Counted from the first letter of the stretch, positions 1 to 9,076 are shown. The stretch: 58,016 nucleotides of DNA from Lacunisphaera sp. (GCA_029945445.1 JAQSCO010000010.1:1-58016); one strand, 5' to 3'. Notes: generated by a model from the letters alone, not told the origin. Numbers and translations are program-made.

Positions 1-1
1 A

Positions 2-200
2 CGGCCGATCGCACCCATCCAGCCCAACGAACGCTGGAACCTCGACCTCGTCCATGACCGACTCGCCAACAGCCGCGCCCTGCGGCTGCTCACCGGGCAT
101 GATGACGTGCCTGTGGATCGAGGCGGACACCTCGCTGTCCGGTCCCCGCGTGGCGCGGGTGCTCGACTACGTGGCCGAGCTGCGGGCGCAGCCCATGCAT
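2..200 (+). pseudogene. Decayed IS3-family transposase (OrfB) fragment
   Basis: The second frame reads QPNERWNLDLVHDRLAN and RALRLLTGHDD (to about base 105). After a frame change the third frame continues with IEADTSLSGPRVARVLD and a following AELRAQP (about 118-195). These two pieces in this order match the catalytic-core region of IS3-type OrfB transposases, where a run like RWSMDFVSDRL is followed by VDDFTRECL and DTSLSG. No single frame joins them and the rest of the transposase is absent on the right; the left side runs off the window. It is best read as a dead insertion-sequence remnant. The exact IS group cannot be told from so short a piece. Confidence 0.6.
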
Positions 201-321
201 GCCGCCCCGGCGCATTTCATGGCAAGCGCGCGCGTTCCGCCGGCCGCGCCTTTCTGGCTTAGGTCGTTCACCATGGAATTTTCTCAATGACTCCCCCCGT
301 TCGCCCGCTACCATCCGGCCA

Positions 322-3033
322 ATGTCCCCGCCGCTTCCGCTATCCGCCACCGGCCGGCTGCCCGCCCCGGGCGACAATGTGGCGATCGCCATCCGGCAGC
401 TCGACGCGGGCGCCGTGATCGACATTGACGGCGGGCCGCGTCCGCTCGCGCAGACCGTGCTCGAGGGCCACCGCTTCGCCGTGCGGCCGATCGCGCTTGG
501 CGAGCCGCTCCTTTCCTGGGGCCTGCCGTTCGGGCACGCGCTCACACCCATCGCGCCGGGCGACTACGTCTGCAACCGCTCGATCCTCGAGGCGCTCGCC
601 GTGCGCGGGCTGCCGTTTCCGTTGCCGGCCCAACCCAACTTTGCCGACCACCTCGTGCCGTTCGAATTCAATGAGGCCGCCTTTACGCCCGCCCCGCCGG
701 TCCCGCTCGAACCGCAGCCGCGCACCTTCGACGGTTACCGCCGCCCCGGCCGACGCGGCGTGGGCACGCGCAACTACATCGTCGTCCTCGGCACCACCTC
801 GCGCACGGCCAGCTTCGCCCGCCAGCTCGCCGCCCGGCTCCAGCCGCTCGCGCGAGTCCATCCCGCGCTCGACGGCCTCGTGGCTGTCGCCCACACCGAG
901 GGCGGCGGACCGGGCGAACCCAACAACTCCGCCGAGGTGCTCCGCGCCCTCGCCGGGTTTCTCGTGCACCCCAATGTCGGCGCCGTGCTCGCGGTCGATT
1001 ACGGCAGCGAGCCCATCAGCAACGCCCGCCTGGCCGCCTTCATGTGGGAGCGGGGTTACCCGCTGGCCGACGTGCCGCATCATTTCCTGAGCATCCGCGC
1101 CGGGCTTGCGGCCGCCCTGGCCGAGGGGGAGGGGATGGTCCGCCGCTGGTTGCCGGTGGTCGCGGCCCAGCGCCGCACGCCCGAGCCGCTCAGCGGCCTG
1201 CGCGTCGCCCTGCAGTGCGGCGGCTCCGACGCCTTCTCCGGCGTTTCCGCCAACCCGCTGGCGGGCGCCATCGTCCACGAGGTCGTGCGCCACGGCGGCA
1301 TTGGCGTGCTGTGCGAGACCGACGAACTCAGCGGCGCCGAATCCTACCTCATGAAAAACCTGCGCGACGCCGACCTCGCGCGCGCCCTGCTCGCGCGCGT
1401 GGAGCGGTTCCGCGCGCGGCTCGGCTGGCACGGCGTCACGCCCGAGGGCAATCCCTCCGCGGGTAACAAATTCCGCGGCCTCTACAACATCACCCTCAAG
1501 TCCCTCGGCGCCGTCCACAAGAAGGACCCGCGCACGCGCGTCGACCACGTCATTGACTACGCCGACCCGCTTGGCGGACCGGGGTTCTACTTCATGGACA
1601 GCCCGGGCAACGACCTCGAGGGCATCGCGGGCCAGGTCGGCGCGGGCTGCAACCTTTTCCTCTTTGCCACGGGCAGCGGCTCGATCACCAACTTCCCGTT
1701 CGTCCCCACGCTCAAGCTCACGACGACCACGCGCCGGCATCAGCTGCTCGTCCACGAGATGGACATCAACGCCGGTCGCTATCTCGACGGCGAAGCGATG
1801 GCGTCGCTCGCCGCCGAGTCGTTCGACCTTGTCGTCGCCACGGCCTCGGGCCAGCGCTCGCGCGGCGAGCACGCGGGTCATTCCCAGGTCTCGCTCTGGC
1901 GCAACTGGCGGCAGACCGACAGCTCGCACGTCGCGGCGATCCGCGCCCGGCCCGCGCCGGACAGCCAGCCGCTGGAGATCGCGTTCGAGCGCCGGGAGAG
2001 CCACGCGGAGCCGCCGCCGCTCGCAGTCTTCATGGCCGGCGAACGCTTCGCCACCGAGCGGGTCGGCCTCGTGCTGCCGACCAGCATGTGCTCCGCGCAG
2101 ATCGCCCGGCTGGCCGCCGAGCGCATGAATGCGAAGGGGCTCGCGGCCGCGCTGGGCTTCAAGCGCTTCATCGCGCTCGCGCACAGCGAGGGCTGCGGTT
2201 TCGGCGGCGAGTCGATGTATCACCTGCTGCACCGCACCTACCGCGGCTACGCCACGCACCCGAATGTCGCCGCGGCGCTGCTGCTCGAGCATGGCTGCGA
2301 AAAAATCCCCAACGACGCCATGCGCCGCCAGTTCGAGATCGCCGGCCTGCCCCTCGAGCGCTTCGGCTGGGCCAGCGTCCAGCTCGACGGCGGCATCGAC
2401 CAGGCGCTGGGCAATGTTGAAGCCTGGTTCACGCGGGCGGGCCCGGCCCAGCCGGCCGCGCGGCGGGTGCCGGTCGGACTCGGCGCGCTGACCGTGGGTC
2501 TGCTCGCCATGGCCCCGGTGGGCCGGATGGGCGCCGTGGCCGTGCTCCGGGTGGCCCGCACCATTCTCGACGCAGGAGGGTCGGTGCTGCTGCCCGAGGG
2601 CGACCCGTTGCTGGCGGTCGCGGATTTCCGCAAGAAACTGCTCGGGCTGACCCTGCCGCACGCCACGCTCGCCTACGGCCAGCCTTTCAGCAAACCCGGC
2701 TTGCATCTCGTGGCGACCGACTCCGACCACTGGGTCGAGAACCTCGCCGGACTCGGGGCGTGCGGGGTGCATGTTTTTCTCGGTTTGGTCGGCGACTCAC
2801 CCCAGCAGGGCCACCCGATGCTGCCCGTGTTGCAGGTGGCCGAGCGTGCCGTGCTGCCGGCCGCGGCGCGGCAGGATGTGGACGTCATCCTCAACGGCGA
2901 CATCGTGATCGATGAGGCGGTGCTGCTGCGGGTTCTGTGCGACACGGCGCAGGGTGACTATACGCCGGTCGCGAGCGCCGGTGGGTTCGTGGACTTCCAG
3001 CTCTCTCGCGGGCTGCTCGGTGTTTCCACCTGA
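322..3033 (+). CDS. Double-length UxaA/altronate dehydratase-like protein
   Basis: The 903-residue protein begins with an SAF-type region (about residues 10-90; DNVAIAIRQLDAG). A complete UxaA-like dehydratase module follows (about 130-560), with GVGTRNYIVVLGT, HTEGGG, LQCGGSDAFSG, NPLAGA and FMDSPGNDLEG. A second, degenerate UxaA-like half then runs to the end (about 590-890), with VGLVLPTSMCSAQIA and AHSEGCGFGGESM. Standard UxaA is about 500 residues, so this is an internally duplicated form. UxaA dehydrates D-altronate to 2-keto-3-deoxygluconate, usually using iron; several Cys and His suited to metal binding are visible. I chose the ATG at 322 because the sequence upstream of it in frame is not family-like. 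Altronate or another sugar acid is a plausible substrate, but the long form's specificity is unknown. It may serve the uronate genes further right. Confidence 0.8.
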   Translation: MSPPLPLSATGRLPAPGDNVAIAIRQLDAGAVIDIDGGPRPLAQTVLEGHRFAVRPIALGEPLLSWGLPFGHALTPIAPGDYVCNRSILEALAVRGLPFPLPAQPNFADHLVPFEFNEAAFTPAPPVPLEPQPRTFDGYRRPGRRGVGTRNYIVVLGTTSRTASFARQLAARLQPLARVHPALDGLVAVAHTEGGGPGEPNNSAEVLRALAGFLVHPNVGAVLAVDYGSEPISNARLAAFMWERGYPLADVPHHFLSIRAGLAAALAEGEGMVRRWLPVVAAQRRTPEPLSGLRVALQCGGSDAFSGVSANPLAGAIVHEVVRHGGIGVLCETDELSGAESYLMKNLRDADLARALLARVERFRARLGWHGVTPEGNPSAGNKFRGLYNITLKSLGAVHKKDPRTRVDHVIDYADPLGGPGFYFMDSPGNDLEGIAGQVGAGCNLFLFATGSGSITNFPFVPTLKLTTTTRRHQLLVHEMDINAGRYLDGEAMASLAAESFDLVVATASGQRSRGEHAGHSQVSLWRNWRQTDSSHVAAIRARPAPDSQPLEIAFERRESHAEPPPLAVFMAGERFATERVGLVLPTSMCSAQIARLAAERMNAKGLAAALGFKRFIALAHSEGCGFGGESMYHLLHRTYRGYATHPNVAAALLLEHGCEKIPNDAMRRQFEIAGLPLERFGWASVQLDGGIDQALGNVEAWFTRAGPAQPAARRVPVGLGALTVGLLAMAPVGRMGAVAVLRVARTILDAGGSVLLPEGDPLLAVADFRKKLLGLTLPHATLAYGQPFSKPGLHLVATDSDHWVENLAGLGACGVHVFLGLVGDSPQQGHPMLPVLQVAERAVLPAAARQDVDVILNGDIVIDEAVLLRVLCDTAQGDYTPVASAGGFVDFQLSRGLLGVST

Positions 3034-3049
3034 CGGCCTTCACTTCCGC

Positions 3050-4747
3050 ATGAAAATCCCCATCAGCCTGGTGTTGTTCGCCGCGTTGGCGCTGCAATTG
3101 CAAGCAAAGCCCGTCGATCTGCTCCTGCTCCACGGCAACATCTACACTGGCAACCCCGCGCAACCGAAAGCCGAGGGCGTCGCCGTGAGCGGCGGCCGCA
3201 TTGTGTTCGCCGGCACTGGTGCCGAGGCGGAGAAATTCCGCGCCGAGGCCCGGTGCATCATTGACCTCGGCGGACGCACCCTCCTGCCGGGCCTGAACGA
3301 TGCGCACATGCACCTGTGGGGCGTGGGCAACCGCGAGCGGTCGTTCGACCTCGAGGGTACGAAGGGCATTGCCGATCTTCGCGAACACCTGCGGGCCCGG
3401 GTCGCGTCGGCCGGCCCGAAAAAATGGATCGTCGGCCGCGGCTGGATCGAGACGCACTGGACCCCCGCCGCTTTCCCGACCGCGCGCGACCTCGACGACC
3501 TTTCGCCGGACAACCCGGTCGTCCTCAAGCGGGCGGACGGCCACGCGCTCGTCGCCAACAGTGTCGCCCTCCGGCTTGCGCGCGTCGGCCGCACCACGCC
3601 GAATCCGTCCGGCGGCGAAATCCTGCGCTATCCCGATAGCGGCGAGGCCACCGGCATGCTCATCGACGAGGCGATGGGCCTCGTGGACCGCATCGTGCCG
3701 CCGGCCACGCAGGCCGAGATCGAGCAGGCGCTCATCACGGGTGCCCAGCGGGAAATTTCGCTTGGCTGGACGGGCGTCCAGATCGCCGGCCACGACTATG
3801 CCGAGGCCGAGACGGTGCGCCGGCTAGTGGCCGCGGGAAAGATCAGGCTGCGCATCTACGACGCCGTCAGCGCGCCCGGCGCCGACGCCGACCAGCTGTT
3901 CGCCGCCGGCCCGGTCCTCGGCGAAAGCGACGGGCGCTACACCCGCCGGGGCGTGAAACTCTACATCGACGGCGCGCTGGGCTCGCGTGGCGCCGCGCTG
4001 CTTGCGCCCTACAGCGACTACGCTTCGAGCGGCCTGCTCCTGAATTCGCCGGCGAAGTTACGACCGTTCCTGCAGGAGGCTTTGCGCCGCGGCATCCAGG
4101 TGCAGACGCATGCCATCGGCGACCGCGGCAACCGCACCATGCTCGACCTCTATGAAGAGGCGCTGGCGACGGTGCCCGCGGCGGAGCGCAAGGTCGCGGA
4201 ACCGCGCTGGCGCATCGAGCACGCCCAGGTGCTCAGCGCCGCGGACATCCCGCGTTTTGCCCGGCTCGGGATCATCGCCTCGATGCAGCCGTCGCACGCC
4301 ATCGGCGATCTCTATTTCGCGCCCAAGCGGCTCGGTTCCGGCTCGGAGCGGCTGGCCGGGGCCTACGCCTGGCAGTCGCTGCTGCAGACCGGCGCCGCTT
4401 TCACGGGCGGTTCCGACGCGCCCGTCGAGCGGGGCGAACCGCTGATCGAATTCTACGCCGCTGTCGCACGGCGTTCGCCCGACGGTTTCGCCGATGCCGA
4501 CTGGCACCTGGAGCAGCGGCTCACGCGCGAGCAGGCGCTGCGGGCGTTTACCCTTGGAGCGGCCTATGCGGCTTTTGAGGAAAACGAGCGCGGCACCATC
4601 GAGGTGGGGAAGCGCGCGGACTTCACCGTGCTCTCGGCCGACATCATGACGATCCCGGAGCCGGAAATACTGCGGGCCCACTGCCTCATGACCATCGTGG
4701 GCGGCGAGGTGGTCTACACCGCGCCGGACGGGCCGGCGGTGCGCTGA
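3050..4747 (+). CDS. Secreted YtcJ/AepA-type amidohydrolase
   Basis: A 565-residue metal-dependent amidohydrolase with a cleavable-looking signal peptide (MKIPISLVLFAALALQLQA). Motifs of the YtcJ-like branch are clear: LLPGLNDAHMHLWG (metal HxH near residue 86), KLYIDGALGSRGA, QTHAIGDRGNRTMLD, RIEHAQVL and TGGSDAPVERG near the C terminus. Members hydrolyse C-N bonds of varied small amides, and the real substrate is rarely known. It starts 17 bases after the UxaA-like gene on the same strand, so the two are probably co-transcribed. A longer in-frame opening exists upstream but runs through the preceding gene, and the signal peptide fixes the start at 3050. The signal peptide implies a periplasmic or extracellular role. 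Confidence 0.85.
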   Translation: MKIPISLVLFAALALQLQAKPVDLLLLHGNIYTGNPAQPKAEGVAVSGGRIVFAGTGAEAEKFRAEARCIIDLGGRTLLPGLNDAHMHLWGVGNRERSFDLEGTKGIADLREHLRARVASAGPKKWIVGRGWIETHWTPAAFPTARDLDDLSPDNPVVLKRADGHALVANSVALRLARVGRTTPNPSGGEILRYPDSGEATGMLIDEAMGLVDRIVPPATQAEIEQALITGAQREISLGWTGVQIAGHDYAEAETVRRLVAAGKIRLRIYDAVSAPGADADQLFAAGPVLGESDGRYTRRGVKLYIDGALGSRGAALLAPYSDYASSGLLLNSPAKLRPFLQEALRRGIQVQTHAIGDRGNRTMLDLYEEALATVPAAERKVAEPRWRIEHAQVLSAADIPRFARLGIIASMQPSHAIGDLYFAPKRLGSGSERLAGAYAWQSLLQTGAAFTGGSDAPVERGEPLIEFYAAVARRSPDGFADADWHLEQRLTREQALRAFTLGAAYAAFEENERGTIEVGKRADFTVLSADIMTIPEPEILRAHCLMTIVGGEVVYTAPDGPAVR

Positions 4748-4966
4748 GGCGGGCTCACGCGGCGGCGGGCATCTTCGCAGGGCGGAGGGGAAACACCATC
4801 CGTTCGGTGAGCTGGATGGGCGTCAGGTTCGCCGGCCGGTCGATGTAGTCGGCCGTGAGCAGTTGGTGCAGGTCCGTGACCGTGCGCACCGGATGCCTTG
4901 AGCGTCTTGCGCGGCACTTCGCGCTTCGAACCTGACTTTCCACCCCAACCCTGCCACACAACGTCC
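4748..4966. other. Intergenic stretch, no supported gene
   Basis: A small minus-strand open frame (4755-4961) ends with LTPIQLTERMVFPLRPAKMP, which reads like natural protein sequence. I do not recognise it, and it has no convincing start. It may be the C-terminal remnant of a lost gene. No terminator with a T-run is evident behind the amidohydrolase. Confidence 0.3.
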
Positions 4967-5362
4967 ATGGAACCCACGACTCCCGCTGCCCCCGTTTCGA
5001 AAGCCGCCCGCTGGACCGGCCGCATCCTGAGCACGATCCCCGTGCTGATGCTGCTGTTCAGCGGTGCCATGAAATTTATCCCATCACCCCAGCTGAACGA
5101 GGGCTTTGCCCACCTCGGCTGGCCCATCGGCCGCGCCCCCGTGCTCGCCATCCTGGAGCTCGGTTGCGCGATCATCTATCTCATCCCGCGCACCTCCGTG
5201 CTCGGCGCGATCCTGCTGACCGGCTACATGGGCGGCGCGATTGCCACGCACGTACGCATCGGGGAGGCGGTTTACCTGCATGTCGTGTTCGGCGTGATGC
5301 TCTGGGGCGGACTCTACCTGCGCGACCCGCGCCTGCGCGCGCTGATCCCGCTGCGGGCCTGA
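4967..5362 (+). CDS. DoxX-like small integral membrane protein
   Basis: A 131-residue protein with four hydrophobic segments (about residues 20-37, 55-72, 78-95 and 97-115). The arrangement is that of DoxX-like proteins: RILSTIPVLMLLFSGAMKF, then GWPIGRAPVLAILELGC, then PRTSVLGAILLTGYMGGAI, then HVVFGVMLWGGLYLRDPRL. DoxX/DoxD-type proteins sit in the inner membrane; some take part in quinol or thiol redox chemistry, but most are uncharacterised. The ATG at 4967 starts a normal hydrophilic N terminus. It stands alone between two gaps and no partner is obvious. Confidence 0.75.
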   Translation: MEPTTPAAPVSKAARWTGRILSTIPVLMLLFSGAMKFIPSPQLNEGFAHLGWPIGRAPVLAILELGCAIIYLIPRTSVLGAILLTGYMGGAIATHVRIGEAVYLHVVFGVMLWGGLYLRDPRLRALIPLRA

Positions 5363-5499
5363 CGGCTTTTTTCGGGGAGCATTCATCGCCTGAGATGCCC
5401 GCCCATAAACTCTAATCGCAATCAGTCAGGTTGCTGTTAGTCCGGAAACCGTGTGGTCACTGGTGGAAGCGGAGACGCACTTGGGCTAAGCTGCAGGGT

Positions 5500-5697
5500 A
5501 TGAACCCGGATACACTGCCCAAGGTCCGCGAATCCGAGCGCACGGAGGAAAAGAAATTTTCCAGTCCGCTGAACTTCACGCCGGAACAGGCCCGGCGTGA
5601 GGCGGGGAAGCTGCACCGATTGAGGGACGATCTGAAGAGCCGGCAGGCCATGCACGACACGGCCATGCGTTCGTCGCCACTCGGGCGGGACGACTAG
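5500..5697 (+). CDS. Small hypothetical protein, 65 residues
   Basis: A short charged protein (MNPDTLPKVRESERTEEKKF onward) with a central KFSSPLNFTPEQARREAGKL stretch and a predicted helix rich in Lys, Arg and Glu. An AGGG tract lies just upstream of the ATG at 5500, a weak ribosome-binding site. I do not recognise the family. No membrane segment or signal peptide is present. Composition is like a real soluble protein, but the length makes this tentative. Confidence 0.4.
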   Translation: MNPDTLPKVRESERTEEKKFSSPLNFTPEQARREAGKLHRLRDDLKSRQAMHDTAMRSSPLGRDD

Positions 5698-5722
5698 GCG
5701 CAGGCCGGGGCGAGACGCGAAA

Positions 5723-5749
5723 ACCCGGGCGCGGAAGATGCGCCCGGGT
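5723..5749 (-). terminator. Rho-independent terminator of the VWA gene
   Basis: Two perfect 10-base arms (ACCCGGGCGC and GCGCCCGGGT) enclose a 7-base loop. On the minus strand, the direction of the VWA gene ending at 5777, the stem runs into TTTT. Confidence 0.7.
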
Positions 5750-5776
5750 CGGGGACCGTGTGTCGCGGTTTGCTGG

Positions 5777-6919
5777 TCAGCGTTTCTCGTCGAACTTGTA
5801 GCCTTTGTCGGTGGCCTGCTTCTCCAGCACCCGGAAGGCGTCGAGCTCCAGCACACCGTCCTTGCCGCCCAGCTCCTTGAGTTTCTCGGCGACTACCGCG
5901 TCGCGCTTCGCGACCACGGCGTTGAGCTCGGCCTGCAGGGCGCGGCGCGCCTCGACTTTCTTCTCGATGTATTCCTGACGCGCCGGGGCCCGCATCGCCT
6001 GCAGTTTCTCATCAAGCTGCGTGACGTCGAGGGAGGCGACCTGCTCGCGGCCGTTCATGACCTCGGCGACGAGGTCGCCGCGGCCGGAAACGACGGCGCC
6101 GGCCTCGCCCTTGCTGAGATAGGAGGAGCGGTCGGCCATGGCCTCGGAGGAAAGGCTCGCGAGGACGGAGGTGTTCTTGGCGGCGTTTGCTTGCTCGGCC
6201 TTGGAGCCGTAGAGGATGATCGTGGTGTTCAACTCGAGGTTCAGGCGCTGGATCTCCCGGTCGTAGGGCGTCTCGATCCGGATCGTCCCGCCGTCCTGCA
6301 GGATGGCAGCGTAGTGGCCGTTCGTCTTGGCCGCGATCTCGCGCCAGACGGCCTCGGTGCCTTCGAGCCGGCCGCACTGGAGCGTATTGATCAGGATGCC
6401 CTTCTCGTTGGCGAGCCGGCAGGTCTCGGGGTATTTGACGTCGTCCTGGTAATCCATGTGCGGGCGGGCGTCGCCGACGAGGAAGATGACGCGCAGCACG
6501 GACGGGTCGGTGCTCCACTGCAGGTCGCGCACGGCCTTGTGCAGCGCCTCGTTGACGGACTCCGGTTCGTCGCCGCCGCCCTCGGCCTGGAACGCGTAGA
6601 GGTTGGTGTAGACGTCGTCGAGGTTGGCGGTGAGGCCGAAGACCTTGGTGACGTAGGCGTCGTGGCGGTCGCGATAGCCGACGAGGCCGAAGCGGATCTC
6701 CGGGGTGGGCTGGGCGGACTTGAGCTTGTTGGCGATGGCCCAGACCTTCTGCTTGGCCCCGGCGATCATCCCGCTCATGGAGCCGGTGGTATCGAGGACG
6801 AAAACGACCTCCATGCGCGGTCGCTCGCGGAGGGTTTGTTCATGGGCGGACAGGCGGAGGGGGAGGGCGCAAGCGGCCCCGAGCAGGGCGGCGAAGAGGA
6901 AGAGGGGGCGAGGATTCAT
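5777..6919 (-). CDS. Secreted von Willebrand factor A domain protein
   Basis: A 380-residue protein with a signal peptide (MNPRPLFLFAALLGAACALP...), so it is exported. Residues about 36-230 form a VWA domain: VVFVLDTTGSMSGM holds the MIDAS DxTGS motif, and RVIFLVGDARPHMDY is the typical later strand. Such domains bind ligands through a divalent metal. The C-terminal third is Glu/Lys/Ala-rich and helical (VEARRALQAELNAVVAKRDA), possibly a coiled coil. I placed the start at 6919 because it begins the signal peptide. A hairpin terminator follows the stop. The FKBP gene diverges from it 112 bases away. The partner is unknown. Confidence 0.85.
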   Translation of the reverse strand: MNPRPLFLFAALLGAACALPLRLSAHEQTLRERPRMEVVFVLDTTGSMSGMIAGAKQKVWAIANKLKSAQPTPEIRFGLVGYRDRHDAYVTKVFGLTANLDDVYTNLYAFQAEGGGDEPESVNEALHKAVRDLQWSTDPSVLRVIFLVGDARPHMDYQDDVKYPETCRLANEKGILINTLQCGRLEGTEAVWREIAAKTNGHYAAILQDGGTIRIETPYDREIQRLNLELNTTIILYGSKAEQANAAKNTSVLASLSSEAMADRSSYLSKGEAGAVVSGRGDLVAEVMNGREQVASLDVTQLDEKLQAMRAPARQEYIEKKVEARRALQAELNAVVAKRDAVVAEKLKELGGKDGVLELDAFRVLEKQATDKGYKFDEKR

Positions 6920-7031
6920 GACAGATATACGGGGTGGAGCCGGTTTTATTAGGCCGGGTGACGGATAAAATGTTCCGGCAAGACATCCCGGTCTTGTCAG
7001 ATGGCCCGGAGGCACTAGCTTTTGCGGCTCC

Positions 7032-7742
7032 ATGAATCGCCTCACCTCGTTCCTCCTCCTGGCCCTTGCGGCCCTTTCATTCTCCGGCTGCGGCAAGCAG
7101 TCCGCCAAAACCGCGACCGCGCCAGCCTCCTCCGGCGCCATCGTGTCGGTGGACCAGAAGGTAAGCTACGGCATCGGCTACAACATGGGCATGAGCCTGG
7201 GCCGCGACAAGACCCTGAAGCTCGACCGCGAGGCGTTCCTGGCCGGCATCGAGGACGGCCAGGCCGGGAGCAAGACCCGCCTGCCCGAGGCGGAGATCGA
7301 GGCGGCGTTCAACGCCATGCAGCAGAAAGCGTCGGCCGAGATGGCGGCGATGGGCGAGAAGCATTTGGCGGCTGGCAGCCAGTATCTCGCGAAGAACAAG
7401 GCCAAGCCCGGCGTGACCGTGACGGCCTCCGGTCTCCAATATGAAGTTTTGAAAAAAGGCACCGGGCCGAAGCCGAAGGGAACCGACACCGTGAAGGTGC
7501 ACTACCATGGCACGTTGACCGACGGCACCGTGTTCGACAGCTCCGTCCAGCGCGGCGAACCCATCGAGTTTGAAGTGACCGGCGTGATCCCGGGCTGGAC
7601 CGAGGCGCTGCAACTGATGTCGGTCGGGGACAAATGGAAACTCACGATCCCGTCCGCCATCGCCTACGGTCCGCGCGGCAAGGGCAGCATCCCGCCGAAC
7701 GCCGTGCTCATCTTCGAGGTCGAGCTGCTCGGGATCAAGTGA
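7032..7742 (+). CDS. Lipoprotein FKBP-type peptidyl-prolyl isomerase
   Basis: A 236-residue protein with a lipoprotein signal (LAALSFSGC, lipidated Cys about residue 19). An N-terminal FkpA/Mip-like helical dimerisation region follows (about 45-130; KVSYGIGYNMGMSLGRD). The C-terminal FKBP domain (about 140-236) shows VKVHYHGTLTDGTVFDSS, GVIPGWTEALQLM and IPSAIAYGPRG, the usual binding-pocket residues. These enzymes catalyse cis-trans isomerisation of prolyl bonds and help fold envelope proteins. The lipobox implies attachment to an envelope membrane. Length and domain order match FkpA/FklB-like proteins. Confidence 0.92.
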   Translation: MNRLTSFLLLALAALSFSGCGKQSAKTATAPASSGAIVSVDQKVSYGIGYNMGMSLGRDKTLKLDREAFLAGIEDGQAGSKTRLPEAEIEAAFNAMQQKASAEMAAMGEKHLAAGSQYLAKNKAKPGVTVTASGLQYEVLKKGTGPKPKGTDTVKVHYHGTLTDGTVFDSSVQRGEPIEFEVTGVIPGWTEALQLMSVGDKWKLTIPSAIAYGPRGKGSIPPNAVLIFEVELLGIK

Positions 7743-7779
7743 GGCGGGTATCCCGGGCCCGTCGCCCGGCAAAAAAGCA

Positions 7780-7810
7780 AGAAGGGCCGCCCTTTCGGGC
7801 CGGCCCTCTT
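7780..7810. terminator. Probable bidirectional terminator hairpin
   Basis: GAAGGGCCG pairs with CGGCCCTCTT around a CCTTTCGG core between the convergent FKBP and esterase genes. Read on the minus strand it is followed by CTTGCTTTTTT, a good terminator tail for the esterase transcript. Plus-strand use is weaker. Confidence 0.6.
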
Positions 7811-7871
7811 ACCTAACACACAAGCGACAATACCATGGTCGCGCTGCACGGGCTATGGGGTGTCCACCGTA

Positions 7872-8603
7872 TCAACGCGACCGGGGCTGCCGGCCGAACA
7901 GCTCCGCCAGGCCGGTCTCGAAGGCGACGGGCACGACGTTGTAGTGGTCCATCTTCGGGAAGCGCCGGGAAATGATCTCGAGCCCGGCAAAAGGTTGCGC
8001 GGCGAGCTGCTGCTCGAGCAGCGTCAGGTCGCCGGTCATCGAGTCGGAGTCCTCCTCGCCGACGTCGAGGAACAGCCTGCCGGGCAGGGCGGACTGCGTC
8101 GCGCGAAGCGTGGCCGCCTGCTTGAGGATGGCGCGGTCGGCCCACCAGATCGACGGGGCGCTCGCGAGATAGTGCGTGAAAAACGGCTTCGGCTGAAAAA
8201 GCGCATGCAGCACGAGCAGCGAGCCGAGGGAGTGCCCCGCGATGCCGCGTACGGCGGGATCGATCGGGTAGCGCTTGGCGAGTTCCGGCCAGAGCGCGCC
8301 GGTCAGGAATTCCAGGAAGGCGTCGGCGCCCCCGCTGGACGGTTCGTCGCCGTGCGCCATCGGCGTGTAGTCGCGGCCGCGTTTATTCGCTGCGTCGCCA
8401 AAGCCCGCGCCGTAGGCCACACCGACCAGCAGCACCGGTGTCCGGGCGAGCGCCGCGCTGAGGTCGACGCGCTCGCTGAAGACAAAGTCCCCGTCCATGC
8501 AGAGGACCGCCGGCCACGGGCCGGGGGTCGGCGGTGCGTTCACATGGATCCAGTATTCCGTGCCCGTCTCGGGCGAGGTGAGCTTGAAGGCCGGTTTCTG
8601 CAT
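7872..8603 (-). CDS. Alpha/beta hydrolase esterase (IroE/BesA-like)
   Basis: A 243-residue predicted cytoplasmic esterase. It shows the fold's landmarks: VLCMDGDFVF near the oxyanion strand, the nucleophile elbow GHSLGSLLVLHALF (Ser about residue 127), an Asp region around LFLDVGEEDSD and a C-terminal His in MDHYNV. The YWIHVNAPPTPGPWP opening is typical of the esterase D / IroE-like family, which hydrolyses ester-linked siderophores or polyol esters. I prefer the ATG at 8603; a GTG 18 bases upstream would add six residues. No iron genes are adjacent, so the substrate is open. Confidence 0.8.
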   Translation of the reverse strand: MQKPAFKLTSPETGTEYWIHVNAPPTPGPWPAVLCMDGDFVFSERVDLSAALARTPVLLVGVAYGAGFGDAANKRGRDYTPMAHGDEPSSGGADAFLEFLTGALWPELAKRYPIDPAVRGIAGHSLGSLLVLHALFQPKPFFTHYLASAPSIWWADRAILKQAATLRATQSALPGRLFLDVGEEDSDSMTGDLTLLEQQLAAQPFAGLEIISRRFPKMDHYNVVPVAFETGLAELFGRQPRSR

Positions 8604-8674
8604 GCGGTTGATTCGGCCCACCCTACGAATCGGGCGCGGACAGTCCAGCCGAGTTCACGCCAGCCGGCTGTTCG

Positions 8675-9040
8675 TCAGAACAGCCCGGGGAATTTTGCGA
8701 CGAGCAGTGGCGCGAGGAACAGGAGCAGCATGCCGAGACCCAGGTAACCGCCGCGGCGCACGGCGAAGTCGGCGGCGATTCGCGCCCAGGGCACGCCGAA
8801 GTAGAGCCGGCCCAGTCCGAGATCATAGGCCAGCAGGAGGGCCAGCCAGACGCTGCCGACCGCGAGGGCTTGGCCGGCGGTGCCCGGGGCGATCCACGGC
8901 ACGGTGCGCCACGCGATGAGCAGGATGAGGAACGAGGCGACCGCCACCCCGATCTGCCGGGCGCGGTGGTCGCCGACGCGACGGTTCAGCAGGCGGACGC
9001 GCAGGATGCCTTGAACCGTCTCGACCGGCGCGATGTCCAC
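8675..9040 (-). CDS. Small integral membrane protein, unknown function
   Basis: A 121-residue protein with about three hydrophobic helices (GVAVASFLILLIAW, AVGSVWLALLLAYDLGLG and GLGMLLLFLAPLLVA). The N terminus VETVQGILRVRLLNRRVGDH looks conserved, as though it were cytoplasmic. The start is a GTG at 9040, and CTG codons a little upstream are also possible, so the true N terminus may be a few residues longer. I recognise no functional motif. Confidence 0.55.
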   Translation of the reverse strand: MDIAPVETVQGILRVRLLNRRVGDHRARQIGVAVASFLILLIAWRTVPWIAPGTAGQALAVGSVWLALLLAYDLGLGRLYFGVPWARIAADFAVRRGGYLGLGMLLLFLAPLLVAKFPGLF

Positions 9041-9076
9041 TGCGACGAGGATGGCCTTCAGCAGCGTGCGGCGGGT

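Noticed and set aside
340..2772. A very long open frame antisense to the UxaA-like gene
   Set aside because: High-GC codon use leaves the opposite strand open. The translation is low-complexity (Arg, Gly, Glu, His) with no domain, while the plus strand encodes a recognisable enzyme.
4755..4961. A small minus-strand gene behind the amidohydrolase
   Set aside because: The C-terminal end looks protein-like but there is no believable start, ribosome site or family; kept only as a note on the gap.
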